This document shows positions 9,362-18,401 of a stretch of 40,797 nucleotides of DNA, piece after piece; within the stretch, counting starts at the first letter, position 1, and each line of letters begins with the position of its first letter. The position numbers and the translations under genes are program-made. The stretch is from an uncultured Acholeplasmatales bacterium (GTDB taxonomy: Bacteria; Bacillota_I; Bacilli_A; Acholeplasmatales; Anaeroplasmataceae), in the NCBI GenBank assembly GCA_905236965.1, contig CAJOQR010000023.1:1-40797 (forward strand). Reading direction: 5' to 3'. The notes beneath the pieces are model-generated. The model was not told the origin of the DNA, made no database searches, and saw nothing but the letters and a program-made list of their open reading frames with translations.

Positions 9362-10957
9362 ATGCACACATTTATATACGCCATAACGACTGGCGTTTGG
9401 ATTGCCCTTATTATTTTGGTTTTAATAATTGGCGCTTGTGGTGGCGTTTTAATTGGCTACACAACTCGTCTTAAAAAATCTGAAAAAACAATTAAATCTG
9501 CAAAATTAGAAGCTGAAAAAATTGTTAATCAAGCAAATGAAGAAGCTAATTTAAGAAAAAAAGAACTTCTTAATGATGCAAAAGAAGAAATTGCTTTATT
9601 AAAACAACAAGCTGATCAAGATGTTAAAGATAGAAAAAGTGTTGTTGTTGAATTGGAAAATAAATTAAATCAACGCGAAGATATGCTAGATAGAAGAAGT
9701 TCTAATTTAGATCATCGTGAAGATATTTTAAGTACAAGAGAAAGTAAGCTTGATGAAAAGAAAAATGAATTAGAACAACAAAATATTAAGGTTGAAGCTA
9801 TTTTAAAAAAGCAAGAACAAAAATTAATTGAAATTAGTAATTTAACAAAAGAAGAAGCTAAAAAAATTATTATGGATAATGTAAAAGAATCTATGAAAAT
9901 TGAAATGGCTTCATATATTAATGATGAAGAAGCTAAAGCTCGTGATATTGCAGCAGCAAAAGCTAGAGATATTTTAGCATTAGCTATTCAAAAATATGCT
10001 GGAGATACTATTTCTGAAACTACTGTTTCAACTGTTTCATTACCTGCTGAGGAAATGAAAGGAAGAATAATTGGTAGAGAAGGAAGAAATATAAGAACAA
10101 TTGAATCATTAACTGGTGTTGATTTAATTATTGATGATACTCCAGAAGCTATTGTACTTTCTGGTTTTGACCCTGTTAGAAGAGAAATTGCTAAAAGATC
10201 ATTAGAGATTTTAGTTTCTGATGGTAGAATTCATCCTGCTAGAATAGAAGCTGTTGTAGAAAGATGTAGACAAGAAGTTGAAATGTCTATTAGAGAAATG
10301 GGTGAGGATGCTGTATTTAAAACTGGTATTGGAAAAGTTCATCCTGATTTAATTAAATTATTAGGAAGATTATATTTCCGTACAAGTTATGGTCAAAATG
10401 TATTAGACCATTCAATAGAAACAGCTATGTTAGCTGGTAAATTAGCAGCTGAAATTGGTGAAAATGAAATATTAGCTAGACGTGCTGGTTTATTTCATGA
10501 TATAGGTAAAGCAGTAGATCATGAGATTGAAGGATCTCATGTTGAAATTGGTGTAGAAATAGCTAATAAATATCATGAGCCAAAAGAAGTTGTTGATGCA
10601 ATTGCATCTCATCATGAGGATGTACCACCAAAAAGCGTAATAGCTGTTTTAGTTGCAGCTGCTGATGCTTTATCATCAGCAAGACCTGGTGCAAGATCAG
10701 ATTCTTTAGAAAATTATACAAAGAGACTTGAAAATTTAGAAGCTATTTCTAATAGTATTAAAGGTGTTCAATCTTCTTATGCAGTTCAAGCAGGAAGAGA
10801 AGTTAGAGTTATTGTTAATCCTGAAGAGGTTGATGATATATCTACATTTTCTATCGCAAGACAAATTAAAGAAGAAATTGAAAATAAGCTTTCATATCCT
10901 GGTACTATTAAAGTTACAGTTGTTAGAGAAACAAGAGCTGTTGAGGTAGCAAAATAA
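9362..10957 (+). CDS. rny: Ribonuclease Y
   Basis: Membrane-anchored endoribonuclease that starts bulk mRNA decay in Gram-positive bacteria. The 531-aa protein shows the family architecture: N-terminal membrane helix (about 11-31), long charged coiled coil (about 35-195), KH domain with G-R-I-I-G-R-E-G around 234-241, and HD domain with H379-D380 in F-H-D-I-G-K. Length matches Bacillus RNase Y (520 aa). AGGAGG at ideal spacing sets the start. A hairpin terminator follows, so ymdB transcription depends on readthrough or an unseen promoter. A ricA-like gene for a possible RNase Y specificity factor lies 2.3 kb downstream. Certain call. Confidence 0.98.
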   Translation: MHTFIYAITTGVWIALIILVLIIGACGGVLIGYTTRLKKSEKTIKSAKLEAEKIVNQANEEANLRKKELLNDAKEEIALLKQQADQDVKDRKSVVVELENKLNQREDMLDRRSSNLDHREDILSTRESKLDEKKNELEQQNIKVEAILKKQEQKLIEISNLTKEEAKKIIMDNVKESMKIEMASYINDEEAKARDIAAAKARDILALAIQKYAGDTISETTVSTVSLPAEEMKGRIIGREGRNIRTIESLTGVDLIIDDTPEAIVLSGFDPVRREIAKRSLEILVSDGRIHPARIEAVVERCRQEVEMSIREMGEDAVFKTGIGKVHPDLIKLLGRLYFRTSYGQNVLDHSIETAMLAGKLAAEIGENEILARRAGLFHDIGKAVDHEIEGSHVEIGVEIANKYHEPKEVVDAIASHHEDVPPKSVIAVLVAAADALSSARPGARSDSLENYTKRLENLEAISNSIKGVQSSYAVQAGREVRVIVNPEEVDDISTFSIARQIKEEIENKLSYPGTIKVTVVRETRAVEVAK

Positions 10958-10962
10958 AATTT

Positions 10963-10988
10963 AAAGAGTGATTTATTTCACTCTTTTT
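10963..10988 (+). terminator. Terminator between rny and ymdB
   Basis: Arms AAAGAGTGA (10963-10971) and TCACTCTTT (10978-10986), 6-nt loop, T-run to 10988. It probably separates or attenuates expression of ymdB relative to rny. Confidence 0.75.
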
Positions 10989-11006
10989 AAATCTTAGGGG
11001 TTTTTT

Positions 11007-11768
11007 ATGAAAATACTATATTTAGGAGATATTGTTGGTGAAAATACATTAGATGTTTTACCTTATGCAATAGAAGATATAAAAAAAGAATATAAAATTA
11101 ATATGGTATTAGCTAATGCTGAAAATGTTACTCAAGGTAAAGGATTATCCTTAAAGCATTATAAGCAATTAAAAAATTTGGGCATTACAGCTATGAGTAT
11201 GGGAAATCATACTTTTTCTAAATCAGAAATAAAAGAATATATTAATGATTCATCTATTGTTAGACCTGCAAATATTAATACAAATTATGGCAAAGGATAT
11301 ATGATTATTAATTATAATGGTAAAAAAATAGCTTTAATAAATTTGATGGGAAGAGTATTTATTAATCAACCACTTGATTGTCCTTTTAAAACTATGGATA
11401 ATTTATTAAATGAGGTAAAAGCTGATTATATAATTGTTGATTTTCATGGAGAAGCAACAAGTGAAAAAAAGGCATTTTTTTACGATTTTGCGGGGAAAGT
11501 TGATGCTATAGTTGGAACACATACTCATGTTCAAACATCTGATGAGGAAGTATATAAAAACACATGCTATATAACAGATTTAGGGATGTGTGGCGTAAAA
11601 GAATCTATCTTAGGTGATGATAAAGATATGATAATTGATCGTTTTAGAAGTGGTGTTTTTGATAAATTGAAAGTAGCAAGTGGCAAAGAATATATTATTA
11701 ATGGCGTTATATTAGATTTTAATGATGTTAATAATATTATAAGAATTAATCTTAAATATAAATTATAA
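11007..11768 (+). CDS. ymdB: YmdB-type metallophosphoesterase
   Basis: Binuclear metal phosphodiesterase of the YmdB family, shown in Bacillus to hydrolyse 2',3'-cyclic nucleotides and to affect biofilm and motility choice. The 253-aa sequence has the expected ligands: D8 in L-G-D-I-V-G, E39 and N40 in N-A-E-N-V, N67-H68 in M-G-N-H-T-F, H147 in D-F-H-G-E-A, H172 and H174 in G-T-H-T-H-V-Q-T. TAGGGG (10995-11000) precedes the ATG. The rny-ymdB pair is conserved across Bacillota, which supports the call. miaB begins 10 nt after its end, so ymdB, miaB and ricA-like are probably one transcript. Confidence 0.93.
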   Translation: MKILYLGDIVGENTLDVLPYAIEDIKKEYKINMVLANAENVTQGKGLSLKHYKQLKNLGITAMSMGNHTFSKSEIKEYINDSSIVRPANINTNYGKGYMIINYNGKKIALINLMGRVFINQPLDCPFKTMDNLLNEVKADYIIVDFHGEATSEKKAFFYDFAGKVDAIVGTHTHVQTSDEEVYKNTCYITDLGMCGVKESILGDDKDMIIDRFRSGVFDKLKVASGKEYIINGVILDFNDVNNIIRINLKYKL

Positions 11769-11778
11769 TGAGGTATCT

Positions 11779-13230
11779 ATGGCTAAATTAGATAAAGATA
11801 TTGAACAAATATTCTTACCATCTTTAAAGACTGCAAGAATGAGAAAAAATCTTCCAACTGAAATAATTAATTTTGAAGTTGATGATGAATATAAAAATTT
11901 AGGAATTGGTAAAACATATTATATATATACATATGGATGTCAAGGTAATATGGCTGATTCAGAAATTATGGCTGGTATATTAGAAAAAATTGGTTATACA
12001 TATTCTAAAGATCCAATTAATGCTGATGTTGTTTTATTAAATACATGTGCTGTAAGAGAAAATGCTGAACAGAGAATTTGGGGCGTTTTAGGTCAATTAA
12101 AAGGAAGAAAAAGGACACATCCTGATATGATAATTGGTATTTGTGGTTGTATGCCTCAAGAAGAAAAAGCTACAAATAAATTAATTAATTCATATGAATT
12201 TGTAGATATTATTTTTGGCACTCATAATAGAGACCATCTTCCTAAATTAATTAAAATGGCATATGATACAAAAGAAACTGTTGTTGAAGTATTATCTAAT
12301 GAAGGATGTATATTAGAAAATACGCCTAAAATAAGAGAATCTGAATTTAAAGCTTGGGTACATATAATGTATGGATGTGATGAATTCTGTACATATTGTA
12401 TAGTTCCTTATACAAGAGGAAAAGAGCGTTCAAGAAAAAAAGAAGATATTTTAAATGAAATAAAAGAATTAAAAGAAAAAGGCTATAAAGAAATTACTTT
12501 ATTAGGTCAAAATGTAAATGCCTATGGCAAGGATTTAGATAATGGAAAATATACTTTTGGAGATTTATTAATTGATATTGATAAAATAGGTATAAATAGG
12601 GTTAGATTTACATCACCTCATCCAAGAGATATGGATGAAAAAGCAATGCAAGCTATGGCAAATTGTAAATCTATAATGCCACATTTACATTTCCCAGTTC
12701 AATCTGGAAATGATAGAGTTTTAAAAATAATGAATAGAAAATATACTAGAAAAGAATATTTAGATAAAGTAAATAGGCTTTATGAATTAATTCCTAATAT
12801 TTCTATAACAACTGATATTATTGTTGGCTTTCCAGGAGAGACTTATGAAGAATTTAAAGATACTATCTCTTTAGTAAAAGAAGCTCGTTTTGAAGGGGCA
12901 TATACTTTTATTTATTCAAAAAGAGAAGGAACTCCTGCCGCAGTAATGGATGATCCTATTTCAATAGAAGAAAAGCATTTATGGTTTGATGAATTATGTA
13001 AAGCAACAAATGAAGGCTATTTAAAAGGACATGAAAGATTTGTAGGCGAAATAGTTGAGGTTTTAGTTGAAGGACCAGCTAAATCTGGAAATAATATGAT
13101 GTCTGGTTATACGCCAAATAATAAATTAACTCATTTTGAGTCAACTGATAATTCTTTAATAGGTAAATTTGTTAATGTTAAAATTACAAAAGCGAATACA
13201 TGGTTTATGATAGGTGATTTAGTTGAATAA
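11779..13230 (+). CDS. miaB: MiaB tRNA methylthiotransferase
   Basis: Radical-SAM enzyme that adds a 2-methylthio group to N6-isopentenyladenosine at tRNA position 37 next to the anticodon. The 483-aa protein has the N-terminal UPF0004 cluster cysteines C54 (Y-G-C-Q-G-N), C90 (N-T-C-A-V-R) and C124 (C-G-C-M-P-Q), the radical-SAM C200-x3-C204-x2-C207, and a C-terminal TRAM-like RNA-binding domain (about 415-483). The motif Y-G-C-Q-G-N-M-A-D-S-E is MiaB type rather than RimO or MtaB. GAGG at 11770-11773 supports the start. Its stop overlaps the next start by 8 nt. Confidence 0.96.
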   Translation: MAKLDKDIEQIFLPSLKTARMRKNLPTEIINFEVDDEYKNLGIGKTYYIYTYGCQGNMADSEIMAGILEKIGYTYSKDPINADVVLLNTCAVRENAEQRIWGVLGQLKGRKRTHPDMIIGICGCMPQEEKATNKLINSYEFVDIIFGTHNRDHLPKLIKMAYDTKETVVEVLSNEGCILENTPKIRESEFKAWVHIMYGCDEFCTYCIVPYTRGKERSRKKEDILNEIKELKEKGYKEITLLGQNVNAYGKDLDNGKYTFGDLLIDIDKIGINRVRFTSPHPRDMDEKAMQAMANCKSIMPHLHFPVQSGNDRVLKIMNRKYTRKEYLDKVNRLYELIPNISITTDIIVGFPGETYEEFKDTISLVKEARFEGAYTFIYSKREGTPAAVMDDPISIEEKHLWFDELCKATNEGYLKGHERFVGEIVEVLVEGPAKSGNNMMSGYTPNNKLTHFESTDNSLIGKFVNVKITKANTWFMIGDLVE

Positions 13231-13555
13231 TATTGATGAATTAAAAAATTATTTTTTAAGTTTAGAAGAAGTTAAAAGATTTAAAGAATTAGAAAATTAT
13301 ATTTTAAATAATAAGAAAATAAAGGATTCATTTGAATCCTTAAAAGAAAAACAAAAACAATTAGTAAATGCTAAAGAATTTAATCAAAAAGTGCAATATA
13401 AAATCTATGAAGAAGAATATTTAAAACAAAAAGAAGAATTATTAGATATGCCTTTTGTTGAAGAATATTTAGAATTAGTAGATATAATTAATTCAAAATT
13501 AGAAGAATTAAGCTTTGAATTAGAAAATAAATTAAATAAAATAATAAATAATTAA
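13223..13555 (+). CDS. YlbF/YmcA-family protein, RicA-like
   Basis: A small all-helical Com_YlbF family protein (110 aa), probably the counterpart of Bacillus YmcA (RicA), which sits right after miaB there too. RicA, RicF and RicT form a complex that redirects RNase Y processing and carries iron-sulfur clusters in Bacillus. This protein has no cysteine at all, so it could not supply cluster ligands. The start is TTG at 13223, inside the miaB end, with AGGTGA (13212-13217) 5 nt before it; no ATG fits. Sequence is Lys/Glu/Leu-rich, so family assignment leans on size, helical pattern and synteny. It could instead be nearer YlbF. Confidence 0.75.
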   Translation: MNNIDELKNYFLSLEEVKRFKELENYILNNKKIKDSFESLKEKQKQLVNAKEFNQKVQYKIYEEEYLKQKEELLDMPFVEEYLELVDIINSKLEELSFELENKLNKIINN

Positions 13556-13579
13556 GGGCCTTTTGAAAGGCCCTTTAAT
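13552..13579. terminator. Bidirectional terminator
   Basis: AAGGGCC (13554-13560) and GGCCCTT (13569-13575), 8-nt loop, with T-rich flanks on both strands. It separates the ricA-like gene from the convergent antiporter and begins at the ricA-like stop codon. Confidence 0.8.
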
Positions 13580-13581
13580 TT

Positions 13582-14844
13582 TTAATTTCCAATTGTTGCA
13601 ATATCTGAGACATCCTGATGAGCTTCATTTTTATATGTTGCTTTTAATATGATAGGTGCAGCAAAAGATGTTATTAAAATTAAAACTAAAATAAATGGTT
13701 GAATGGATGCTGATATAATTCCTGCATCTATTCCTTTTTGAGCAGATATTAAGCATACCTCAGCTCTAACCATCATACCAACACCACATCTTATAGAATC
13801 TTTAAAAGAATATTTTGTGATTTTAGCACCAATTCCACAGCCTAATAATTTTCCAGCAATTCCTGCTAAAATGAATAATAATCCAAAAGCAATAAATGAT
13901 GGATCAATGCTTGAAAAAGAAGAAATAGATGTTAATCCAACTTTAGCAAAGAAAACAGGAGTAAAAATTAAATAAGAAGTAGTATCAGCTCTTTTTTCAA
14001 TATAGCCTGAATCTTTTGTTCCAGATAAAAATATTCCTGCAAAAAATGCACCTGTTATATCTGCAATTCCAAACCACGCCTCAGCTGCATATGCATAAAA
14101 AAATGCAAAAGCTAAAGCGAATATAGGTAATCTTCTATGATGGTCATATCTATTTGATAATTTTTTAAATATTATTCTAATTAAAATTCCAAATGCTATT
14201 GCGAAAACAAAAAATAATGCAGTTTTACCTAAAACAATACCTATTTGTTTTCCAATTTCTGATGTATTTCCATTAGCTAAAGCGCCATCTAAAGAAATTA
14301 TAACAGATAAAATTATAACACCAATTATATCATCTAATATAGCAGCAGATACAATTGCTGTACCAATTGGAGTTTTTAATCTTCCTAATTCTTTTAAGGA
14401 TGCAACTGTAACAGATACTGATGTTGCAGTTAAAATTATTCCATAAAATAAATTTCTAAATAAAATTTTTGGATCACTTAAATCCCCTGATAAAATTAAA
14501 GAAACAACAAAGCCTAACCCTAATGGAATTAAAACACCTAATATAGTTATTACTAAGGCCGAACCGCCTGTTTCTTTTACTTGTTTTATATCTGTTTCAA
14601 GTCCAGCTGAAAACATTATTAAAACGACTCCAATTTCTGCTAAAAATGATATACCTATTTTTGCATCATTTGAAATTAGATTTTGATTTGGTATTAATGT
14701 AATAAGACCTAAAATTATTCCTGTAAATAATAATCCTATTACTTGAGGTAATCCTATTTTTCTACATCCAATTGAAAGTAGTTTAGATAAAACTAAAATT
14801 AAAGCTAAAGAAAATAATATTTGATAAAAACTTAAATTATCCAT
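13582..14844 (-). CDS. CPA2-type cation/proton antiporter
   Basis: Integral membrane monovalent-cation/proton antiporter of the Na_H_Exchanger (Kef/NapA-like) family, for ion and pH homeostasis. The 420-aa protein has about 12 hydrophobic segments from residue 6 to 405, the unwound-helix motif T141-S-V-S-V-T, and the double aspartate D171-D172 in A-I-L-D-D-I-I-G that marks electrogenic CPA2 exchangers. There is no cytosolic TrkA-N/RCK domain, unlike full-length KefB or KefC. Which cation is exchanged cannot be told from sequence. AGGGGG upstream of the ATG on the - strand gives a strong ribosome site. Divergent from the MATE gene; a weak TATATT (-10) lies at 14887-14882. Confidence 0.9.
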   Translation of the reverse strand: MDNLSFYQILFSLALILVLSKLLSIGCRKIGLPQVIGLLFTGIILGLITLIPNQNLISNDAKIGISFLAEIGVVLIMFSAGLETDIKQVKETGGSALVITILGVLIPLGLGFVVSLILSGDLSDPKILFRNLFYGIILTATSVSVTVASLKELGRLKTPIGTAIVSAAILDDIIGVIILSVIISLDGALANGNTSEIGKQIGIVLGKTALFFVFAIAFGILIRIIFKKLSNRYDHHRRLPIFALAFAFFYAYAAEAWFGIADITGAFFAGIFLSGTKDSGYIEKRADTTSYLIFTPVFFAKVGLTSISSFSSIDPSFIAFGLLFILAGIAGKLLGCGIGAKITKYSFKDSIRCGVGMMVRAEVCLISAQKGIDAGIISASIQPFILVLILITSFAAPIILKATYKNEAHQDVSDIATIGN

Positions 14845-15032
14845 ATTAAGTCCCCCTTAACAAAAAAGATTTTATCACTTTAATATAACTTTGTTAATAT
14901 TATTTTTAAAAATATAATTTTTTTTAATAATTGAAAGTGTTTTAGTAATAATAAAAGATAAAAATATTGTGCTATTTTTTCCTAGAAATTATTAATAATA
15001 GTTTTATAATATCTTTGGAAAGAGATGATTTG

Positions 15033-16496
15033 ATGGAAAACAAACAAATTATAAGAAGAAAAAATATTTTAAGTGGTAATTTATGGAAAACTGTTTTAGT
15101 TATTATTGCACCACTTGCTTTATATCAATTATTTAATAGCTTTTATTCTTTAATTGATGCAGCAATATGTGCTCAAATATCAACAGGCGCTCAAACTAAA
15201 GTTGTAGCGATAAATCAAATAAAATCAACTATTTCTGCGTTTGGTGCTGGTCTTGCTGCTGGAGGTGCTGTATTAGTTTCTAGAAAATATGGTGCTGGTG
15301 ATGTAAAGGATGCTAGATATACAGCATCAAATATGATTTTTATGGCTTTAATATTAAGCGCAATTTTATGTCTTATTATGATTCCATTAGCATATCCTAT
15401 TTTATTAATATGTGCTGTTCCTAATGCTGATTCATCTGAAGTTATTTTATATTTTAGCTTACAGCTTGTTGAATTAGTATTTGTTTCTATTAATAATTGC
15501 TTTATAGGCTTAGAAAAGGTTAAAGGAAATTCTAAAAATATAATGTTTTTGAATTTATTAGTTTTGGTAATTAAAATTTCATTGACATGCTTGTTTGTTT
15601 TTGGATTAGATTTAAAAAATATTATTTTTGTTGAAGTTGCAACAATTATAGCTCAAGCTTTATTAACATTTATTGGCTTATATATAATGTTTAATAAGAA
15701 AAATATTTTACATGCTGATATTAAAATGCTTTTGCCTAAAAAAGCATATGTCTTACCAATTCTAAAATTATCTATTCCTATCTTTTTAGGTAAATTTGTT
15801 ATGAGTTTAGGAAAAGTTATAGTAAATTCAATGTGTGGTCATTTTTGGAATGATTATACATCAGATGTAGTAATAGGAAGCTTAATTGTTGGTACATTAG
15901 GTGTTTCTAATAATATATGTGGACTTATTACATCTCCTACTAATTCATTTGAAGAAGGAGAATCTACAATTGTTTCTCAAAATTTAGGAAACGGAAATAT
16001 GAAAAGAGCCATTAAAGCCTTTATAATAACTTTAATATATGTATCTATAGTTTCTTTTTTAGGATATATTTTAATGAGATTTATATTTATAAATCAATTG
16101 ATAGAATTATTCTCAAGCCCTGATGAGGATGCTGAAATATATAAATCAATGGTAAAGCAAATATTTGTTTGGGATAGTTTATCTATTCCATCATTGGGAA
16201 TTGCAGCTGCAGTTTTAGGATTATTGTATGGATATGGTCAAACTAAATTATCAACTATTTTAAATTTAAGTAGAATTGGTTCTAGAATAATTATTTTATT
16301 AATATGCCATTATTCAGCACCAGATATGAGTCCTACTTTATGTGCAGGCTTATCTATGGGTATATCTAATACAGTTATATTATTGATTTCAGTTTTATTT
16401 TTAGTTGGATTCTTATTAAAAATAAAGAAAAATGGATATATGGGAATGCATTTTTCAGATCCAGAGCCAGATGTTTCTGAATTGAAATTTGAATAA
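15033..16496 (+). CDS. MATE-family efflux transporter
   Basis: Multidrug and toxin extrusion family exporter (487 aa) with 12 predicted membrane helices in two pseudo-symmetric halves. The early signature L-A-L-Y-Q-L-F-N-S-F-Y-S-L-I-D-A and the loop A-G-L-A-A-G-G-A-V-L-V-S-R-K-Y-G-A-G are typical (NorM/DinF-type fold). It would expel cationic drugs or metabolites using an ion gradient; the substrate is unknown. The frame opens at a TTG (14967), but TATAAT at 15005-15010 lies downstream of it, so that start cannot be used from this promoter; the ATG at 15033 gives a normal MATE N-terminus. Monocistronic, ending in a strong terminator. Confidence 0.92.
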   Translation: MENKQIIRRKNILSGNLWKTVLVIIAPLALYQLFNSFYSLIDAAICAQISTGAQTKVVAINQIKSTISAFGAGLAAGGAVLVSRKYGAGDVKDARYTASNMIFMALILSAILCLIMIPLAYPILLICAVPNADSSEVILYFSLQLVELVFVSINNCFIGLEKVKGNSKNIMFLNLLVLVIKISLTCLFVFGLDLKNIIFVEVATIIAQALLTFIGLYIMFNKKNILHADIKMLLPKKAYVLPILKLSIPIFLGKFVMSLGKVIVNSMCGHFWNDYTSDVVIGSLIVGTLGVSNNICGLITSPTNSFEEGESTIVSQNLGNGNMKRAIKAFIITLIYVSIVSFLGYILMRFIFINQLIELFSSPDEDAEIYKSMVKQIFVWDSLSIPSLGIAAAVLGLLYGYGQTKLSTILNLSRIGSRIIILLICHYSAPDMSPTLCAGLSMGISNTVILLISVLFLVGFLLKIKKNGYMGMHFSDPEPDVSELKFE

Positions 16497-16497
16497 T

Positions 16498-16524
16498 AAA
16501 AGAGGCAATAATTGCCTCTTTTTT
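16498..16524. terminator. Bidirectional terminator
   Basis: Eleven-base perfect arms AAAAGAGGCAA (16498-16508) and TTGCCTCTTTT (16512-16522) with a 3-nt loop. It overlaps the RNase J stop codon on the other strand and serves both convergent genes. Confidence 0.88.
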
Positions 16525-18220
16525 AATTAGTTGATATTTCCATAAATATTGGAATTACAATTGGTTTTCTATCTGTTTTTTGATAAATGACTTCTTCTAA
16601 TTTATCAGCTAAATCTTTTTTTAGAATTTCAAGATTTATAATTTTTGTTTTAGCCATTTCTTCATTAACAAATTGTTTTGCAAAATCAACAAAATATTTA
16701 GTTAATTCTTCAGAATCTTTCATATAAATAAAGCCACGTGATACAACTTGAGGTTCTAAAAGAAGAGCCTTATTTTTAGTATCGATTGTCATAACTAAAG
16801 AAAACATTCCATCATCAGATAAAGCTTTTCTTTCTCTTATGATTGTTCCTGAAACATCACCAATTGATGTTCCATCTATATAAACATCACCAGCTGATGG
16901 TATATGACCTGCAATACGACCTTGTTGTTGTTCATTAAATGCAACAACATCACCATTTTCTAATATAAATATATTATTAGGATCAACACCAGTTTCTATT
17001 GCTAAATCCTTATGAACCCTTTGCATACGATATTCACCATGAACAGGTAAAAAATATTTTGGCTTTATTAATGATAACATCAACATTAATTCTTTTTTAG
17101 CTGCGTGTCCTGTTGTATGTGTATCTATTATAGGTGAATTAACAATTACATTTGCTCCATGCTTAAACAATTGATTTATTGTTTTATTAACACTTTCTTG
17201 ATTTCCTGGAATAGGAGAAGAAGAGAATATAATTGTATCACTAGGCATTAATTTAATATGTCTATGTGATCCATTTGCAACTCTTGATAATGCTGCTAAA
17301 GGTTCACCTTGTGAACCTGTACATAAAAGACATAATTCATTTGGCTTATATAAATCAATTTCTGTACCATCAATAATAGTTCCTTTTGGGGCTTTTATAT
17401 AACCAACCTGCTGTCCAACTAAAATTGTTTTTTCCATTGAACGACCAAAAATTGCAATATGTCTATTATTTTCAACACAGGCCTCAATTATTTGTTGGAC
17501 TCTATACATATTTGATGCAAAGGTAGCAACTATTATTCTATCTTCAGTTTTAGCAAATAATTCTTTAATTGATGCCCCAATTTTTCTTTCTGATTCAGAA
17601 TATCCTTCTCTTAAAGCATTAGTTGAATCTGAAAGCATACATAATACACCTTGCTCACCAAGCTTTGCCAACTTTTCAAATTCAACACCAGGACCAACAG
17701 GAGTTAGATCTATTTTAAAATCTCCTGTATGGAAAATAGTTCCAATATCTGTTTTAAATACAATTCCAAATGAATCAGGAATTGAATGTGTTAATCTTAT
17801 AAATGAAACCTCAACACCTGGAAAATTATATTTAAAGTGAGCTTTAAATTCTATAATAGTAGTACTAGATAAAAGTTCTGGATAATCTTCAAGCTTATTT
17901 TCTATTAAATCAACAGTAACACCAGCAGCATAAATAGCAGGTATTTTTACTTGCTTTAATAAAAAAGGTATGCCACCAATATGATCTTCATGTCCATGTG
18001 TTATAAAAAGGCCTTCAATACGATGTTCATTTTCTTTTAAATATGTAAAATCAGGGATTACATAATCAACACCAAGTAAGTGCTCATCTGGAAATAATAC
18101 GCCTGCATCAATTATATATAATCTTTCTAAATAATCGATACAATACATATTTTTACCAACTTCGCCTAGTCCGCCTAAGGCAAAAATGCCGATTTCTCCC
18201 CTACCTTTTATCTTATCCAT
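16523..18220 (-). CDS. rnj: Ribonuclease J
   Basis: Metallo-beta-lactamase/beta-CASP nuclease with 5'-3' exonuclease and endonuclease activity, used in mRNA decay and rRNA maturation with RNase Y. The 565-aa protein has the zinc motif H75-G-H77-E-D79-H80, H in F-I-R-L-T-H-S-I-P-D, G-T-I-F-H-T-G-D-F-K-I-D, the beta-CASP region with T-G-S-Q-G-E-P, and V-H-G-E-Y-R-M. The frame also contains an ATG at 18229, but AAAGG abuts it and is 9 nt from the ATG at 18220, which is preferred. Transcribed from a consensus promoter divergent from proS. Only one RNase J is in the window, so J1 versus J2 cannot be assigned. Confidence 0.96.
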   Translation of the reverse strand: MDKIKGRGEIGIFALGGLGEVGKNMYCIDYLERLYIIDAGVLFPDEHLLGVDYVIPDFTYLKENEHRIEGLFITHGHEDHIGGIPFLLKQVKIPAIYAAGVTVDLIENKLEDYPELLSSTTIIEFKAHFKYNFPGVEVSFIRLTHSIPDSFGIVFKTDIGTIFHTGDFKIDLTPVGPGVEFEKLAKLGEQGVLCMLSDSTNALREGYSESERKIGASIKELFAKTEDRIIVATFASNMYRVQQIIEACVENNRHIAIFGRSMEKTILVGQQVGYIKAPKGTIIDGTEIDLYKPNELCLLCTGSQGEPLAALSRVANGSHRHIKLMPSDTIIFSSSPIPGNQESVNKTINQLFKHGANVIVNSPIIDTHTTGHAAKKELMLMLSLIKPKYFLPVHGEYRMQRVHKDLAIETGVDPNNIFILENGDVVAFNEQQQGRIAGHIPSAGDVYIDGTSIGDVSGTIIRERKALSDDGMFSLVMTIDTKNKALLLEPQVVSRGFIYMKDSEELTKYFVDFAKQFVNEEMAKTKIINLEILKKDLADKLEEVIYQKTDRKPIVIPIFMEISTN

Positions 18221-18258
18221 TATATTCATCCTTTCATAATTGAATAATTATTAAGTAT

Positions 18259-18287
18259 ATTATAAACCATATTGAAAATATTTTCAA
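18259..18287 (-). promoter_or_regulatory. Sigma-A promoter of the RNase J gene
   Basis: On the - strand TTGAAA (18287-18282), 17-nt spacer, TATAAT (18264-18259). Start is expected near 18252, giving a short leader to the ATG at 18220. Confidence 0.85.
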
Positions 18288-18341
18288 AGCGTGTTATACG
18301 TTTTCATAAATAAAAATATAATTTAAAAGCTTTTTCGTTTC

Positions 18342-18370
18342 TTGCGTGAGATTTATTATTATGATATAAT
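18342..18370 (+). promoter_or_regulatory. Promoter of proS
   Basis: TTGCGT (18342-18347), 17-nt spacer, TATAAT (18365-18370) with an extended TG-A. The transcript leader is only about 25 nt, so there is no room for a T-box ahead of this synthetase gene. Confidence 0.8.
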
Positions 18371-18401
18371 AATTTTCGATTTTATACGGGGTGATTAATC
18401 T

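Noticed and set aside
10764-10949. An alternative-frame ORF inside rny
   Set aside because: It lies wholly within the catalytic part of a clear RNase Y gene, has no ribosome site of its own and reads as low-complexity sequence.
14967-15032. An N-terminal extension of the MATE protein from TTG 14967
   Set aside because: The only good -10 box (15005-15010) is downstream of that codon, there is no ribosome site for it, and the ATG at 15033 gives the normal family N-terminus.
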